Source: Paenibacillus sinensis
GTDB taxonomy: Bacteria; Bacillota; Bacilli; Paenibacillales; Paenibacillaceae
Direction: 5' to 3'
NCBI RefSeq assembly: GCF_019904155.1
Contig: NZ_JAHCMB010000128.1
Coordinates: 81,188-145,187, forward strand
DNA length: 64,000 nt
Within the stretch, counting starts at the first letter, position 1. Every line of letters begins with the position of its first letter. The translations under genes were made by a program, and so were the position numbers. A model generated the notes under the pieces. It did no database searches. It saw only the letters and a program-made list of their open reading frames with translations, and was not told where the DNA came from. This document shows, in pieces, positions 27,852 through 37,934 of this stretch.

Positions 27852-29062
27852 TCGGGGGACGTCTGAGGAGATTGCTGCTCGGCCTGCTGTGCCCGCTGCT
27901 GCTATGCCTCCCGCTGTCCGGCTGTTGGGACCGGCGCGAACTGAACGAGCTTGCGCTAACCCTTGCGCTTGGAATTGACAAGTCGGGGGACCAGTACACG
28001 CTGTCGGCCCAGGTGGTGGTTCCGGCCGAGATTACCGCGAAAGCCAGCAGCAGCGGGGCGTCGCCGGTAACGCTGTATCAGGAGAGCGCGCCTACTGTCT
28101 TCGAGGCGCTTCGAAAGATGACGATCGGCAGTCCCCGCCGAGTCTATTTGGCGCATTTAAGAATTCTGGTCTTCGGGGAACAGCTTGCGAGAGAGGGAGT
28201 CGGAGATGTGCTTGATTTCTTTAACCGGGAACCTCGGGTAAGGGGGAATTTTTTTGTGATGGTTGCCAAAGGTATGGAAGCGCAAGAGGCGCTGAAGATC
28301 ACGACTTCGCTTGAACGGATTCCCGCCAACAAGCTGTACAATTCACTAAATCAATCCACGGGCTACTACTCCCCAACCTCGACCGTCGATATGCGGGAGC
28401 TGATCAACCGGGTCATACAATCAGGGAGAGAGGCTGTGCTGACCGGTTTGATGCTGGAGGGCGACGAAAAATTGGGGGAAGACGTCAAAAATATATCGAA
28501 GGTGCTGCCCCCTGCAAGACTGTCCTATCACAATCTGGCTGTCTTTCGCAAAGACAAGCTTGTGGGCTGGCTGGGGGAGGACGAATCCAAAGGGTACAAC
28601 TACATTACGGATCAGATTCAGAACTCGGTAGGCCATATTAAAGTGGACGGCGGCAAAACGCTGCTGGAAACGACAAACAGCAGTACCCGCATCTCGGTGA
28701 GCGAGAAAAACGGCAAGCCTGTCATCGATATTCATGTGAAAAATGCCGAGAACGTGGACGACAACTCCAGCTCTGCGGATGTGACCGAAATGGAAATACT
28801 GCATAAGATCGAGCGGGAATCGGAAGAGAAGATCATCCAGCTCATGAATGCCGCAATCGAAGCGGAGAAGCATAGGCTGCATTCGGACTTTCTCGGATTC
28901 GGTGAGGAAATCGCCCGGCATAAGCCCCGTCTCTGGAAAACACTGAAGAACGGCTGGAACGGAAGGCTGGAGGGTCTTGAGGTGCATTGTCACGTGAAGG
29001 TTCATATCAACCGGATCGGAACGTCGGGACATTCCGTCAAGCAGTTCATGGAGGAGGAATAG
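27848..29062 (+). CDS. Spore germinant receptor C subunit, lipoprotein (GerC family)
   Basis: A 404-residue lipoprotein whose signal peptide ends at LSGC, followed by the family hallmark WDRRELNELALTLALGID. Its ATG overlaps the stop of the A gene by four bases. The mature protein is a three-domain extracytoplasmic component of the receptor. Confidence 0.93.
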   Translation: MIGGRLRRLLLGLLCPLLLCLPLSGCWDRRELNELALTLALGIDKSGDQYTLSAQVVVPAEITAKASSSGASPVTLYQESAPTVFEALRKMTIGSPRRVYLAHLRILVFGEQLAREGVGDVLDFFNREPRVRGNFFVMVAKGMEAQEALKITTSLERIPANKLYNSLNQSTGYYSPTSTVDMRELINRVIQSGREAVLTGLMLEGDEKLGEDVKNISKVLPPARLSYHNLAVFRKDKLVGWLGEDESKGYNYITDQIQNSVGHIKVDGGKTLLETTNSSTRISVSEKNGKPVIDIHVKNAENVDDNSSSADVTEMEILHKIERESEEKIIQLMNAAIEAEKHRLHSDFLGFGEEIARHKPRLWKTLKNGWNGRLEGLEVHCHVKVHINRIGTSGHSVKQFMEEE

Positions 29063-29066
29063 AGAC

Positions 29067-29303
29067 ATGCTGACGATTGTAGCTGTTCTTCTGGCGGTCG
29101 CTGCGGGGGTGCGAGAACTGAATCTCCTCCTCCGAAAGCGCCTGTTCAAGGATGCCGTCGTATGCGGCATACTGTCGCTAGCTGCTACCGCATGTGCCGG
29201 AATCGCGGCCAGCGGCAAGGTGCTGCCAAGTCCGCTCCAATTGATATTCGTTCTGTTTAAACCGCTGCATCTGCTCATGATTTCCCTGTTTCCCCCAGCT
29301 TGA
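29067..29303 (+). CDS. Small two-TM protein, probable germinant receptor D component
   Basis: A 78-residue protein with two hydrophobic helices separated by a basic turn (LLLRKRLFKD). It lies 4 nt after the C gene and 10 nt before the B gene, behind GGAGGAGGAA. Small two-membrane-segment D genes are known in some ger operons and modulate receptor response; the position and shape fit that class, but sequence conservation is low. Confidence 0.75.
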   Translation: MLTIVAVLLAVAAGVRELNLLLRKRLFKDAVVCGILSLAATACAGIAASGKVLPSPLQLIFVLFKPLHLLMISLFPPA

Positions 29304-29313
29304 AAGGATGTGA

Positions 29314-30444
29314 ATGAACGCCGTGAACAGCGCTGCCGCTCAGACCATAGGAACACGCCAGATCGCGCTGCTGCTCATCTACGTCATTGTCGGAGACAAT
29401 TTGTTCCTCCTCCCCACGGTCGTTGCCTCTTCGGCGGGAGCCTCGGGCTGGATTTCCGTACTGTCCGGCATGCCGGTCGGCATATTGACGATATGGCTGA
29501 TGTATACGCTGTGCCACAAATACCCCGGGAGCTCCTTGATGGAAATCTCCCGGACGGTTCTCGGCAAATGGGCTGGCAGCCTCGTGGCGGCCTGGTATCT
29601 TGTGTATTTCATGATGGGGGCCGCTATAATCCTGCGGGAGGCGGTCGATTTTATCAATACGCAAGTTTTGACGGATACCCCGATGCGTTTCATTATGTTT
29701 ACAGGAACGGTAAGCGTGTCCTTTGCGGTCATGAAGGGGATCGAGCCGATTGCGAGATCGGCGGAGATATTTTTCTATACTTTTATGGCGGGGCTTCTCC
29801 TTATGCTTCTACTGACGACCAAGGATATCGATACCGGGCATATTCTCCCTCTGATGGGAAAAGGGCCGATGCATATTGCGGAAGGCACTATGTACTCCAT
29901 CGGTTTTCCGTTTTGCGAAAGCAGCTTTCTGATGATGATGTTCCCGTTCATCCGCCAGGGCCGGAATACGCGCCGGGATTTGCTGATTGCGGGTCTGATC
30001 GGCGGTTCCATGCTGCTCCTGGTCGTTCTGTGGTGTCTGCTTGTGCTTGGCCCATACTATACCGGCAATGAATTGTATCCATCCTACATCCTTGCGCAAA
30101 CCGTCAACATCGGTCATTTTCTGGAGCGGGTGGAGGTCATTCTGGCTATTAACTGGATGTTCGGCGTCTTCTTCAAGTGCACGGTATACCAGTTCTCCTT
30201 CATGAACGGACTCGCCCGGCTGTGCAGGCTTCAGGACGAGAAGCCGCTTGTTATTCCCGGGGCGTTCCTGCTGTTCGGGCTGGCATATATGATTTCACCG
30301 AACATCACGTATTACATGTTCACTATCAATTTGGATTATACCTATTGGGATATCATGAACGGAATTCTGATTCCGCTCATTCTCCTTGCCGTCTCCGGCA
30401 TACGTTCAAAGCGGTCCAAGGCCAAGTCCGGGTCCCAGGCATAG
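29314..30444 (+). CDS. Spore germinant receptor B subunit (GerB family permease)
   Basis: A 376-residue protein with about ten membrane segments, of the amino-acid/polyamine-permease-related GerAB family. IGTRQIALLLIYVIVGDNLF begins the first helix, and SIGFPFCESSFLMMMFPFI is a recognisable internal segment. It completes an A-C-D-B operon and probably binds the germinant. GGATGTGA precedes the ATG. No terminator is obvious in 30445-30548. Confidence 0.92.
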   Translation: MNAVNSAAAQTIGTRQIALLLIYVIVGDNLFLLPTVVASSAGASGWISVLSGMPVGILTIWLMYTLCHKYPGSSLMEISRTVLGKWAGSLVAAWYLVYFMMGAAIILREAVDFINTQVLTDTPMRFIMFTGTVSVSFAVMKGIEPIARSAEIFFYTFMAGLLLMLLLTTKDIDTGHILPLMGKGPMHIAEGTMYSIGFPFCESSFLMMMFPFIRQGRNTRRDLLIAGLIGGSMLLLVVLWCLLVLGPYYTGNELYPSYILAQTVNIGHFLERVEVILAINWMFGVFFKCTVYQFSFMNGLARLCRLQDEKPLVIPGAFLLFGLAYMISPNITYYMFTINLDYTYWDIMNGILIPLILLAVSGIRSKRSKAKSGSQA

Positions 30445-30548
30445 GGGTAAGATTTCTTTTTTCGCAATAACCGTAAAAAAATATTCTCTTTGCCTCTGTA
30501 CTGCCTTATCATCAATATCAGACGAATTCAGAATAAGGTGACGAAGGC

Positions 30549-31424
30549 ATGAAACTGTATTTGGAAATCCCGAAGCTGGACCGGCATTTTCCGTTCCGCA
30601 GCTTCGTGAACGACGGGGACCGGCTCTGTTATCCCCACTGGCATAAGGAGATTGAAATCATTTATGTCAGCAGGGGGACAGTTGACCTTGGCGTGAACGA
30701 CATGCCCATACGGATGCAGGAGGGCGATATTCATTTCGTGGCGGGCGGCGATGTTCACTATGTGCTGGTGTCGCCAGGAAGCGAACGGATCATTATCCAG
30801 TTCGATCTGAGCCTGTTCCAGGAGCTCTCAATGCCGGCAGCCGGCGGGTACTCCTTGAGAGAGATGTTCTCAGGGATGGAGCATGCCGGCCGGAACTGGC
30901 CGGCGGGGCTGATGGACCGGATGCGAAGGCTCATTCTCGATATTCACCTTGAGAATACTGGCGGGAGCGAGGGCTATGTCTACATAATCAAGGCGAGGCT
31001 TCTGGAAATGCTGGCGCTGATTATCCGCGAGGTGCCGAGAAGCGGAGCGCAGCGGCAGTCCAAATTGTCGGTGCAATCGTCCACCAAGTCCAGGGAGACA
31101 CTGGAGAAGCTGCAGCGCATTTTCGCTTATGTCGAGCAGCATTACCGCGAGCCAGTGACGCTGGGAGAGGTCGCGGGGCATATGGGCTTCAGTCCCTATT
31201 ATTTCACCAAGCTGTTCAAACGCAGCACAGGGATGACCTTCATTGCTTTTCTTAACGAGTACAGGCTGAGCAAAGCGAAATGGATGCTGCTCAGCGGAGA
31301 CGCTCCGATGGCGGAAATTGCGGAGGCCGCCGGTTTTGGGAGCGTCAAAACCTTTCATCATTTATTCAAAGAGTCAGCTGGTATATCACCGATGAAGTAC
31401 CGAATGGACAATATCCGGGAATAA
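30549..31424 (+). CDS. AraC-family regulator with N-terminal cupin
   Basis: A 291-residue regulator. The first 90 residues form a cupin-like sugar pocket ([31 protein letters not shown]). The last 100 carry two helix-turn-helices ([27 protein letters not shown] and [23 protein letters not shown]). It is followed after 89 nt by a ThuA-like gene in the same direction, which it probably controls. AAGGTGACGAAGG precedes the ATG. Confidence 0.9.
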   Translation: MKLYLEIPKLDRHFPFRSFVNDGDRLCYPHWHKEIEIIYVSRGTVDLGVNDMPIRMQEGDIHFVAGGDVHYVLVSPGSERIIIQFDLSLFQELSMPAAGGYSLREMFSGMEHAGRNWPAGLMDRMRRLILDIHLENTGGSEGYVYIIKARLLEMLALIIREVPRSGAQRQSKLSVQSSTKSRETLEKLQRIFAYVEQHYREPVTLGEVAGHMGFSPYYFTKLFKRSTGMTFIAFLNEYRLSKAKWMLLSGDAPMAEIAEAAGFGSVKTFHHLFKESAGISPMKYRMDNIRE

Positions 31425-31513
31425 TTCGGCAGGAATCCTGGAGGAAAGCGCCTTCTCCACGATGTATGATAAGGATTGTTAATCCATTCACTTGGGAACA
31501 GGGGAGAGCAGTC

Positions 31514-32245
31514 ATGTTGAGAGTAACCGTATGGAACGAATTCCGCCACGAACGCGATAGCGAAGCCGTCCGCGCCGTCTATCCGGAGGGTATCCACCGG
31601 GTGATCGCCGGCTTTCTGCAGGAAGCGGGGATGGAAGCCGGGACAGCCACGCTGGATGAGCCGGAGCACGGCCTGAGCGAAGAAGTGCTGAACCGCACGG
31701 ATGTGCTGGTATGGTGGGGCCATGTCGCCCATAAGGAAGTCAGCGACGAGGTTGTGGAGCGCATCCATCAGCGCGTTCTGGAAGGCATGGGGCTTGTAGT
31801 GCTGCATTCGGGCCATATGTCCAAAATATTCATCAAGCTGATGGGCACAAGCTGCGATTTGAAGTGGCGTGAAGCCGGGGAGAAGGAACGCTTGTGGGTG
31901 ATGAACCCGAGCCATGAAATTGCGGAAGGCATCGGCGAATATATCGAGCTTGCGCATGAAGAGATGTACGGGGCGCATTTTGACGTGCCGGCGCCGGATG
32001 AATTGATCTTCGTCGGCTGGTTCGAGGGAGGCAATGTCTTCCCGAGCGGTTCCACATACCGCAGGGGGAAGGGGAAGATTTTTTACTTCCAGCCGGGCCA
32101 TGAGACGTATCCGACTTATTATCATCCAGACATTCAGCGGGTAATCGCCAATGGTGTGAAATGGTGCCGTCCGGCGGAGCGCGTAAGTCCCGTCTATGGC
32201 AATTCGCAGGCTCTTGAGCCGATCAAGAGCGAAATAACGCTGTAA
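31514..32245 (+). CDS. ThuA-like trehalose-utilisation family protein
   Basis: A 243-residue protein of the ThuA group (glutamine-amidotransferase-like fold): [11 protein letters not shown] at the N-terminus, [25 protein letters not shown], and [22 protein letters not shown]. ThuA proteins take part in trehalose or related disaccharide catabolism through 3-keto-sugars; the exact reaction of this one is not known. The ATG at 31514 follows GGGGAGAGC. It ends before a strong terminator and is probably expressed under the upstream AraC regulator. Confidence 0.88.
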   Translation: MLRVTVWNEFRHERDSEAVRAVYPEGIHRVIAGFLQEAGMEAGTATLDEPEHGLSEEVLNRTDVLVWWGHVAHKEVSDEVVERIHQRVLEGMGLVVLHSGHMSKIFIKLMGTSCDLKWREAGEKERLWVMNPSHEIAEGIGEYIELAHEEMYGAHFDVPAPDELIFVGWFEGGNVFPSGSTYRRGKGKIFYFQPGHETYPTYYHPDIQRVIANGVKWCRPAERVSPVYGNSQALEPIKSEITL

Positions 32246-32291
32246 GGCAGAGAATGTGCGGCACTGTTTGGTAGTGCTTGATATTGTGGTT

Positions 32292-32325
32292 AACCGGCCC
32301 GGGGAGCTATGTCCCGGCCGGTTTT
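32292..32325 (+). terminator. Rho-independent terminator after the ThuA-like gene
   Basis: AACCGGCCCGGG pairs with CCCGGCCGGTT and runs into TTTTTG. Confidence 0.85.
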
Positions 32326-32495
32326 TGTTTTATGCGGGTGTACAGACAGGTCGGAAGATTTCGGGACAAAGCGCTGCCTGAATGGGGCGGACAATGCTAT
32401 ACTAATTAGGTTGATGCATTACGGCACAGCGCCGCCGCATCTCCGAGAGGCCTTGCGCCGACTTAGAAATAAGATGAACAGGCGGGTGTATTTCA

Positions 32496-33707
32496 TTGTC
32501 CATACGAAATTCCCAATATAAATGGCGGGCACAGCTTCTGTCCCGTCTCGGCTCCTCCATCTTTCAGGATGTCGCGGCATGGAAGGCCGAAGCGGCCGCA
32601 TCGGGCGCCGATGTTATCGATCTGGGCATCGGCAGTCCCGACCGCGGACCGGCTCCCGAGATTCGCCGTGTTCTCAGCGAAGCCGTTCTCAGAGAGGACA
32701 GCTATGCCTATCCGTCGTCCGAGGGAGGACTTGCCTTCCGCCGGAAAGCGGCGGAATGGATGAATTTTCGGTTCGGCGTAGAGGTTGATCCCGAGACCGA
32801 GCTGCTGTCGCTGATGGGCTCGCAGGACGGGCTGTCTCATCTGGCGCTGGCTGTATGCAATCCGGGAGATCTCGCGATTGTGCCCGATCCCGGCTATCCG
32901 ATCTACTCGGGTGCGCTGGCGGTAGCGGGCGTGGAGAAATGGCCGCTGCCCCTCAAGGCGGAGAACGGCTTCCTGCCGGATCTGGACGCCATTCCGGCAG
33001 AGGTGCTGGAGCGGGCTTCATTCATCCTGCTGAACTTCCCGGGGAATCCGGTGTCGGTCAAGGCGGATCTTGCCTTCTTCGAAAGACTGATTGCGCTCGC
33101 CCGGAGATGGAATCTGCTTGTGGTCCACGATCTGGCCTATTCGGAGATGGGCTTCGACGGCTACCGGCCGGTCAGCATTTTACAGGTGTCGGGTGCGCGT
33201 GAGACAGCGGTGGAGTTCCATTCCTTCTCGAAGAGCTTCAACATGGCGGGCTGCCGGATCGGCTTCCTCGCCGGGAACGCCGAAGCAGTGGGCGCACTGC
33301 GCAGCCTGAAGGGCAACATTGACTACGGCGTGTTCGAGCCGGTGCAGGAAGCCGCTATATCCGCGCTGGACCTGGCGATGGGTCCCGATGCGGGCGAGGG
33401 CATCGGCGCGCTGTATGAGCGCCGGCGCGACCGGTTCATCGCCGCGCTGGGCGATGAGGGCTGGAACGTGCCGAAGCCGGCGGCGGCGATGTTCGTGTGG
33501 GCGCCGCTGCCTGCTGCGGCGGCCGCCCGCGGGCTCGACTCGCGCGGCTTCGCGCGCGAGCTGCTGCTGGCCAAAGGCGTCGCGGTCATCCCCGGCGACG
33601 CCTTTGGCGAGGAAGGCCGCGGCTTCGTCCGCATCGCCCTCGTCGAAGACGAGGAGCGGCTTGTGGAAGCCGCACGCCGGATCGGCGCGTTCCTGCGCGG
33701 GGCCTGA
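32496..33707 (+). CDS. PLP-dependent class I/II aminotransferase (LL-DAP aminotransferase-like)
   Basis: A 403-residue fold-type I aminotransferase. DLGIGSPDRGPAPEIRRVL is the N-terminal arm, NFPGNPVSVKA and HDLAYSEMGFDGY line the cofactor pocket, and Lys246 in SFSKSFNMAGCRIGFLAG is the Schiff-base lysine. FVRIALVEDEERLVEAARRI closes the C-domain. The pattern resembles the DapL/PatA group, but substrate cannot be fixed from sequence. Translation starts at TTG 32496 behind GGCGGGTG. The last 250 bases are markedly GC-rich compared with neighbours. Confidence 0.87.
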   Translation: MSIRNSQYKWRAQLLSRLGSSIFQDVAAWKAEAAASGADVIDLGIGSPDRGPAPEIRRVLSEAVLREDSYAYPSSEGGLAFRRKAAEWMNFRFGVEVDPETELLSLMGSQDGLSHLALAVCNPGDLAIVPDPGYPIYSGALAVAGVEKWPLPLKAENGFLPDLDAIPAEVLERASFILLNFPGNPVSVKADLAFFERLIALARRWNLLVVHDLAYSEMGFDGYRPVSILQVSGARETAVEFHSFSKSFNMAGCRIGFLAGNAEAVGALRSLKGNIDYGVFEPVQEAAISALDLAMGPDAGEGIGALYERRRDRFIAALGDEGWNVPKPAAAMFVWAPLPAAAAARGLDSRGFARELLLAKGVAVIPGDAFGEEGRGFVRIALVEDEERLVEAARRIGAFLRGA

Positions 33708-33735
33708 CGGCCCCATGGCGCAGCGCGCCGCAAGG

Positions 33736-33761
33736 GCGCCCGCCGCGTTACGGGCGGGCGC
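33736..33761. other. GC-rich hairpin between convergent genes
   Basis: GCGCCCGCC and GGGCGGGCGC form a 9-bp all-GC stem with a 7-nt loop. There is no T-tract on either strand, so it is at best an imperfect terminator between the aminotransferase and ABC permease genes. Confidence 0.35.
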
Positions 33762-33786
33762 GGGCATGCCTGCACAGCCCGCGCGC

Positions 33787-34599
33787 CTACAGCGGCAGGT
33801 CCCGCCGCTTGAACAGCGCGATGCCCAGCGCGAAGGAGATAAGCCCCACGGCCAGCAGCGCGATGGCGTTCACAGCGGTGTCTGACTGCCCGGAGACGAT
33901 TTCGCCGGGCCGGTACAGCGTGAAGAGCGTCGCGTATTTCAGCCAGTCAAGGCTTGTGCTGATCTTGGCGAGCAGATCGAGCGAGAAGAATCCAAAGGCG
34001 ATGAGGCCGGCGATGCCGAGCGCCTTCTTCTCGTCGTTCGCGAGGCAGGAGACGAGAAAGGTAAGTCCGCCGACCGCGAAGAAGAGCAGGAACGCGATCA
34101 GATTCAGCTGCAGGAATCTTCCGCCGTCAAAGGCGTATGTTGAGCCGAGAAACCAGGCGTTGCCCAGGAAGCCCGCAAGCGTCGTAACGCCCATAATGAC
34201 GGCAAGGGCGGTAACAAGCACCAGAGCCTGGGTTCCGGACACCTGCGAGCGGGTCGTCGGCGCCGACAGCAGGTAGGCCATGGAGCCGCGGTCCACCATC
34301 CCGGCCATCAGCCGGGTGGACATCTGCACGCAGACGATCGACAGGATCAGGACCAGAATCAGCCCATAGTACTCCCCCGAAATAAACGACTCCGCGCTCT
34401 GAAATCCGGTGGTCAGGTTGAAGGCATTCGTCACCCCCTGCGGCATCGACTGCACGAGGTCGTTCAGCGCGCCAGTATGATCCGCAATTCCGGGATAGAG
34501 CCAGATCATCAGCAGCATATAGAAAGCGGAGCCGACCGCGTAATTCATAATGCCTTTGGCGTTCACCTTGAGCATTTGCTTGTACAGGGATACGTTCAT
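33787..34599 (-). CDS. ABC-2 type exporter permease
   Basis: A 270-residue membrane protein with about six hydrophobic segments (MNYAVGSAFYMLLMIWLYPG, IAFLLFFAVGGLTFLVSC and others). Its ATG overlaps the stop of the ATPase gene by four bases, so the pair forms one exporter. The DRGSMAYLLSAPTTRSQV loop is typical of ABC-2 permeases. The substrate is unknown; the divergent TetR gene suggests a drug or toxic lipid. Confidence 0.88.
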   Translation of the reverse strand: MNVSLYKQMLKVNAKGIMNYAVGSAFYMLLMIWLYPGIADHTGALNDLVQSMPQGVTNAFNLTTGFQSAESFISGEYYGLILVLILSIVCVQMSTRLMAGMVDRGSMAYLLSAPTTRSQVSGTQALVLVTALAVIMGVTTLAGFLGNAWFLGSTYAFDGGRFLQLNLIAFLLFFAVGGLTFLVSCLANDEKKALGIAGLIAFGFFSLDLLAKISTSLDWLKYATLFTLYRPGEIVSGQSDTAVNAIALLAVGLISFALGIALFKRRDLPL

Positions 34600-35483
34600 G
34601 CTTGTGCATCCTCCCGGTCATAGAAATTCATGAATATATCTTCCAGATTCTGCGTGAACACATCCAGGCTGCGAATCTTGTATTTCGCGGTCTCCCGAAT
34701 CAAATCATTGTAATTGCCCTGAATAGCGACCCGGACCCGGAAATCGTCCACACTCTCGGCCGGCAGGCCGGATGAGCGAAAGGCCACAGCGTCTTCCCTG
34801 TTCTCGAACACGATGTCGAACAGCTTCCGCTGCATGGACTGCAGCTCGTGGACATTCTTTACCGCTACCAGCACACCGTCCTTGATGATGGCGGCGCGGT
34901 CGCATGTGCGTTCGATTTCGGGAAAGCTGTGGGAGGACATAAAGAAGGTCGTGCCGCGCGCTTTTTCCTCCAGAACAAGTTCGATAAAGAGCTTCTGCAT
35001 CAGCGGATCAAGACCGGATGTGGGCTCGTCCAGAAGAATCACCTCAGGGTCATGCATGAACGCCGCGACGATTCCAACCTTCTGCTTCATGCCCTTCGAC
35101 ATCTTGCGTATGGGCGTGTTCGCATCGAACTGCAGCATCCGGATGAGCCGGTCGCGCTTCGATTTGTCCTTCATGCCCCGCATGCTTCCCATAAATTCAA
35201 GGAACGAGAGCCCGGTCATGCCGTCGATAAAAGAGATTTCCCCCGGCAGATAGCCAATATAGCGCTGCACGATTCCCTGCGATTTCCACACATCATGGCC
35301 GCAGATGGACGCTTCCCCGCTGTCGGGCTTCATGAAGCCCATCAGATGACGCATCGTCGTGGATTTGCCGGCCCCGTTCGGTCCGAGAAAGCCGAATACC
35401 TCGCCCCGGTTAACCGAGAAGGTCAGCTCGCGGATACCTTTTCCCCCTGAAAAAGTCTTGGTGAGTCCCTGGACAGTAATCAT
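34596..35483 (-). CDS. ABC transporter ATP-binding protein
   Basis: A 295-residue ATPase with Walker A GPNGAGKST (about residue 35), signature region MSKGMKQKVGI, Walker B VILLDEPTSGLDP and switch His in FMSSHSF. The C-terminal extension of about 70 residues is usual for exporters partnering ABC-2 permeases. It is divergent from the TetR regulator, with an inverted repeat in the gap. Confidence 0.92.
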   Translation of the reverse strand: MITVQGLTKTFSGGKGIRELTFSVNRGEVFGFLGPNGAGKSTTMRHLMGFMKPDSGEASICGHDVWKSQGIVQRYIGYLPGEISFIDGMTGLSFLEFMGSMRGMKDKSKRDRLIRMLQFDANTPIRKMSKGMKQKVGIVAAFMHDPEVILLDEPTSGLDPLMQKLFIELVLEEKARGTTFFMSSHSFPEIERTCDRAAIIKDGVLVAVKNVHELQSMQRKLFDIVFENREDAVAFRSSGLPAESVDDFRVRVAIQGNYNDLIRETAKYKIRSLDVFTQNLEDIFMNFYDREDAQA

Positions 35484-35571
35484 ACTGCCACCTCCGAATG
35501 AAATGGTGAACTATTTTTATGCATATATTTCATGTGTTATACTATGCTTATCGAAGACGAACGTCAATCAT

Positions 35572-35605
35572 TTTATGAAATTATTTTATAATATTGTTTC
35601 ATAAA
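35572..35605. promoter_or_regulatory. Inverted repeat, probable TetR operator
   Basis: TTTATGAAA and TTTCATAAA are perfect 9-bp arms separated by a 16-nt AT-rich spacer, in the 165-nt gap between the divergent TetR and ABC genes. Confidence 0.6.
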
Positions 35606-35648
35606 TTACATTTTAACAACTATCGCACAGGCAGGGAGCAGGCGGATT

Positions 35649-36254
35649 ATGGAAACGAAGAACGGGTTTGAGAAGCGGGCGGAAATGATCAGGCGGAAGA
35701 TCATCAACACCACCCTGGAGATGCTGAAGACATGGGAGCCGAAGCGCATGCGCGTCGCGGATATCGCGAAGGAAGCCGGCGTGTCGCAGGTGACGATCTA
35801 TAATTACTTCGGGAGCAAGGAGAAGCTGATCGATCAGACTTTCCGCAGCTATCTGGACATGACGATCGAACGGTTCGAGCGTTTCATGGACAAGCCCCGT
35901 TCAGTCCGGGATTTTATTCATTTCTCGATGGAGATGGAGAGGGAGCAGTACAGCGCGTTCCGTCCGGAGCAGATCAAGACGCTGATGATCGATGATCAGG
36001 AGATGTTCGGCTATGTGCAGGAGCGTTATGCGGGCACGGTGCTTCCGCTGATGATCAAGCTGGTGGAAGACGGCAAAGCGAGCGGCGAAATATCCCCCAA
36101 GGTATCCGTGAACGCCGTCCTGGCGTATATGAACATGTACATACGCAGCTCCAGCGAATTGCTGGAATTAGCGCAGAAGCAGGAGGATCTGAACGCCTTT
36201 CTCGATGAATTGACGCATCTGTTCTTCTACGGTCTGTGCGGCCGGGAGGAATAG
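35649..36254 (+). CDS. TetR-family regulator
   Basis: A 201-residue regulator with N-terminal helix-turn-helix RVADIAKEAGVSQVTIYNYFGSKEKL (shown here as one continuous domain at about residues 35-60) and an all-helical ligand domain. It is divergent from the ABC exporter pair and most likely represses it and itself. AGGGAGCAGG precedes the ATG. Confidence 0.9.
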   Translation: METKNGFEKRAEMIRRKIINTTLEMLKTWEPKRMRVADIAKEAGVSQVTIYNYFGSKEKLIDQTFRSYLDMTIERFERFMDKPRSVRDFIHFSMEMEREQYSAFRPEQIKTLMIDDQEMFGYVQERYAGTVLPLMIKLVEDGKASGEISPKVSVNAVLAYMNMYIRSSSELLELAQKQEDLNAFLDELTHLFFYGLCGREE

Positions 36255-36386
36255 GCAGGCGTTTTTGAGGGGGGCGGTTATTGTTCAATTTTTTCTGATG
36301 CGCGTTTGTCCCGTGGCTTGAGCTTATTGTAAAATACAGACAGGCCTGAATCTTGGCCAAATCCGGCAAAAGGCGGGGTGACCAGC

Positions 36387-37763
36387 TTGGAATATCGGAT
36401 GGAGAAGGACACGTTTGGCGAACTGAAAGTGCCCGCGAACAAGCTCTGGGGGGCGCAAACGCAGAGGAGTCTGGAGAATTTCAGGATCGGCGGAGAGCGC
36501 ATGCCGATTGAAGTAATCCGCGCGCTGGCGCTGATCAAGAAGGCGGCGGCCCGGGTGAACGCAGAGCTCGGCCTGCTGTCTTTGGACAAGGCGGAGGCAA
36601 TCGCTCAGGCCGCTGACGAGATTCTGCAGGGCGGGCTGGATGACCATTTTCCGCTTGTCGTCTGGCAGACGGGCAGCGGCACGCAGAGCAACATGAACGT
36701 CAATGAAGTGATTTCCCATCGGGCAGCCGAGCTGCTGCGGCAGGCGGGACGGGAGGAGACCGTTCATCCGAACGACGATGTGAACAAGGGACAGAGCTCC
36801 AACGATATTTTTCCGTCTGCCATGCATATCGCCGCTTTTCTGGCGGTACGGGATCATGTGCTGCCAGTGCTGGAGCAGCTTAAGGCGACTCTGGCTGCGA
36901 AGGCGGAGCAGTACTCGTCCCTGATCAAAATCGGGCGCACGCATCTGCAGGACGCGACGCCGCTGACGGTGGGGCAGGAGATCGGCGCATGGGCCGCCAT
37001 GCTGGAGAGAAGCGGCCGCTTCATCGAAGTAAGCATGGGCTGCCTGCTGGAGCTGGCTGTCGGCGGAACAGCTGTCGGCACCGGGCTGAACGCGCATCCC
37101 GAGTTCGGCGACCGGACTGCGGCCGAACTCGGTCTGGAACTGTCGGAGCCGTTCATCTCGGCGCAGAACAAGTTCCATGCGCTGACGAGCCATGACCAGC
37201 TGGTGCATGTGCATGGTTCGTTGAAGGCGCTTGCAGGCGATCTGATGAAGATCGCGAATGACGTGCGCCTGCTGGCGAGCGGGCCCCGCAGCGGCATCGG
37301 CGAGCTGCGGATTCCCGAGAACGAGCCGGGCAGCTCGATCATGCCCGGCAAGGTGAATCCGACGCAGAGCGAGGCAATGACCATGGTGGTCTGCCAGGTG
37401 TTCGGCAACGATGTGACGATCGGGATAGCGGCGAGCCAGGGGCATTTTCAGCTCAATGTATTCAAGCCGGTGCTGATCCACAGCTTCCTGCAGTCCTGCC
37501 GGCTGCTTGGCGATGCCATGCTCTCATTTGACCGGAACTGCGCACAGGGGATCGAGGCGAACGAAGAGACGATTGCCCGAAATTTGAACAACTCGCTCAT
37601 GCTCGTAACCGCACTCAATCCTTACATCGGCTACGAGAAGGCGGCTGAGATCGCCAAGCTGGCCCATAAGGAAGGACTCACGCTCAAAGAGGCAGCGCTT
37701 ACGCTGAATGCGCTGACGGAGGAAGAGTTCGACCGGATGGTCCGGCCTGAGAAGATGATTTAA
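36387..37763 (+). CDS. fumC: Fumarate hydratase class II
   Basis: A 458-residue enzyme of the fumarase/aspartase superfamily that interconverts fumarate and malate in the TCA cycle. The signature [16 protein letters not shown] includes the catalytic serine loop. [14 protein letters not shown] and [15 protein letters not shown] are active-site regions that distinguish fumarase from argininosuccinate lyase. The TTG at 36387 is preferred over the upstream GTG because [17 protein letters not shown] matches the N-terminus of Bacillus FumC and GGGGTGA lies 7 nt before it. TTGTCC near 36305 and TAAAAT about 18 nt on may be its promoter. Confidence 0.95.
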   Translation: MEYRMEKDTFGELKVPANKLWGAQTQRSLENFRIGGERMPIEVIRALALIKKAAARVNAELGLLSLDKAEAIAQAADEILQGGLDDHFPLVVWQTGSGTQSNMNVNEVISHRAAELLRQAGREETVHPNDDVNKGQSSNDIFPSAMHIAAFLAVRDHVLPVLEQLKATLAAKAEQYSSLIKIGRTHLQDATPLTVGQEIGAWAAMLERSGRFIEVSMGCLLELAVGGTAVGTGLNAHPEFGDRTAAELGLELSEPFISAQNKFHALTSHDQLVHVHGSLKALAGDLMKIANDVRLLASGPRSGIGELRIPENEPGSSIMPGKVNPTQSEAMTMVVCQVFGNDVTIGIAASQGHFQLNVFKPVLIHSFLQSCRLLGDAMLSFDRNCAQGIEANEETIARNLNNSLMLVTALNPYIGYEKAAEIAKLAHKEGLTLKEAALTLNALTEEEFDRMVRPEKMI

Positions 37764-37806
37764 CTTGTGAAGAAGATTTAGATTCGTCAGCTTCGGAACA
37801 GACCGA

Positions 37807-37836
37807 AAAAGCCGGCTCCCCTTGAGCCGGCTTTAT
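37807..37836. terminator. Bidirectional terminator
   Basis: AAAAAGCCGGCTC, a 5-nt loop and GAGCCGGCTTTATT lie between the convergent fumarase and acidic-protein genes. Confidence 0.8.
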
Positions 37837-37934
37837 TGACGTTTCGTGAACGGAGTAGCTCTTGATCTGCTGGAGTCCGCCGCCACAGCCGCCAGGCTTG
37901 CCGCACTTGGCAGATTAGGCGTATGATTTGGCGA

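Noticed and set aside
33480..33790. GC-rich island as a sign of horizontal transfer
   Set aside because: It lies within one continuous aminotransferase frame and its 3' flank; the alanine/arginine-rich C-domain explains the composition well enough.
36324..37481. Minus-strand open frame of about 385 codons opposite fumarase
   Set aside because: The plus strand encodes an intact fumarase with full signature; the antisense frame is a by-product of its codon bias.
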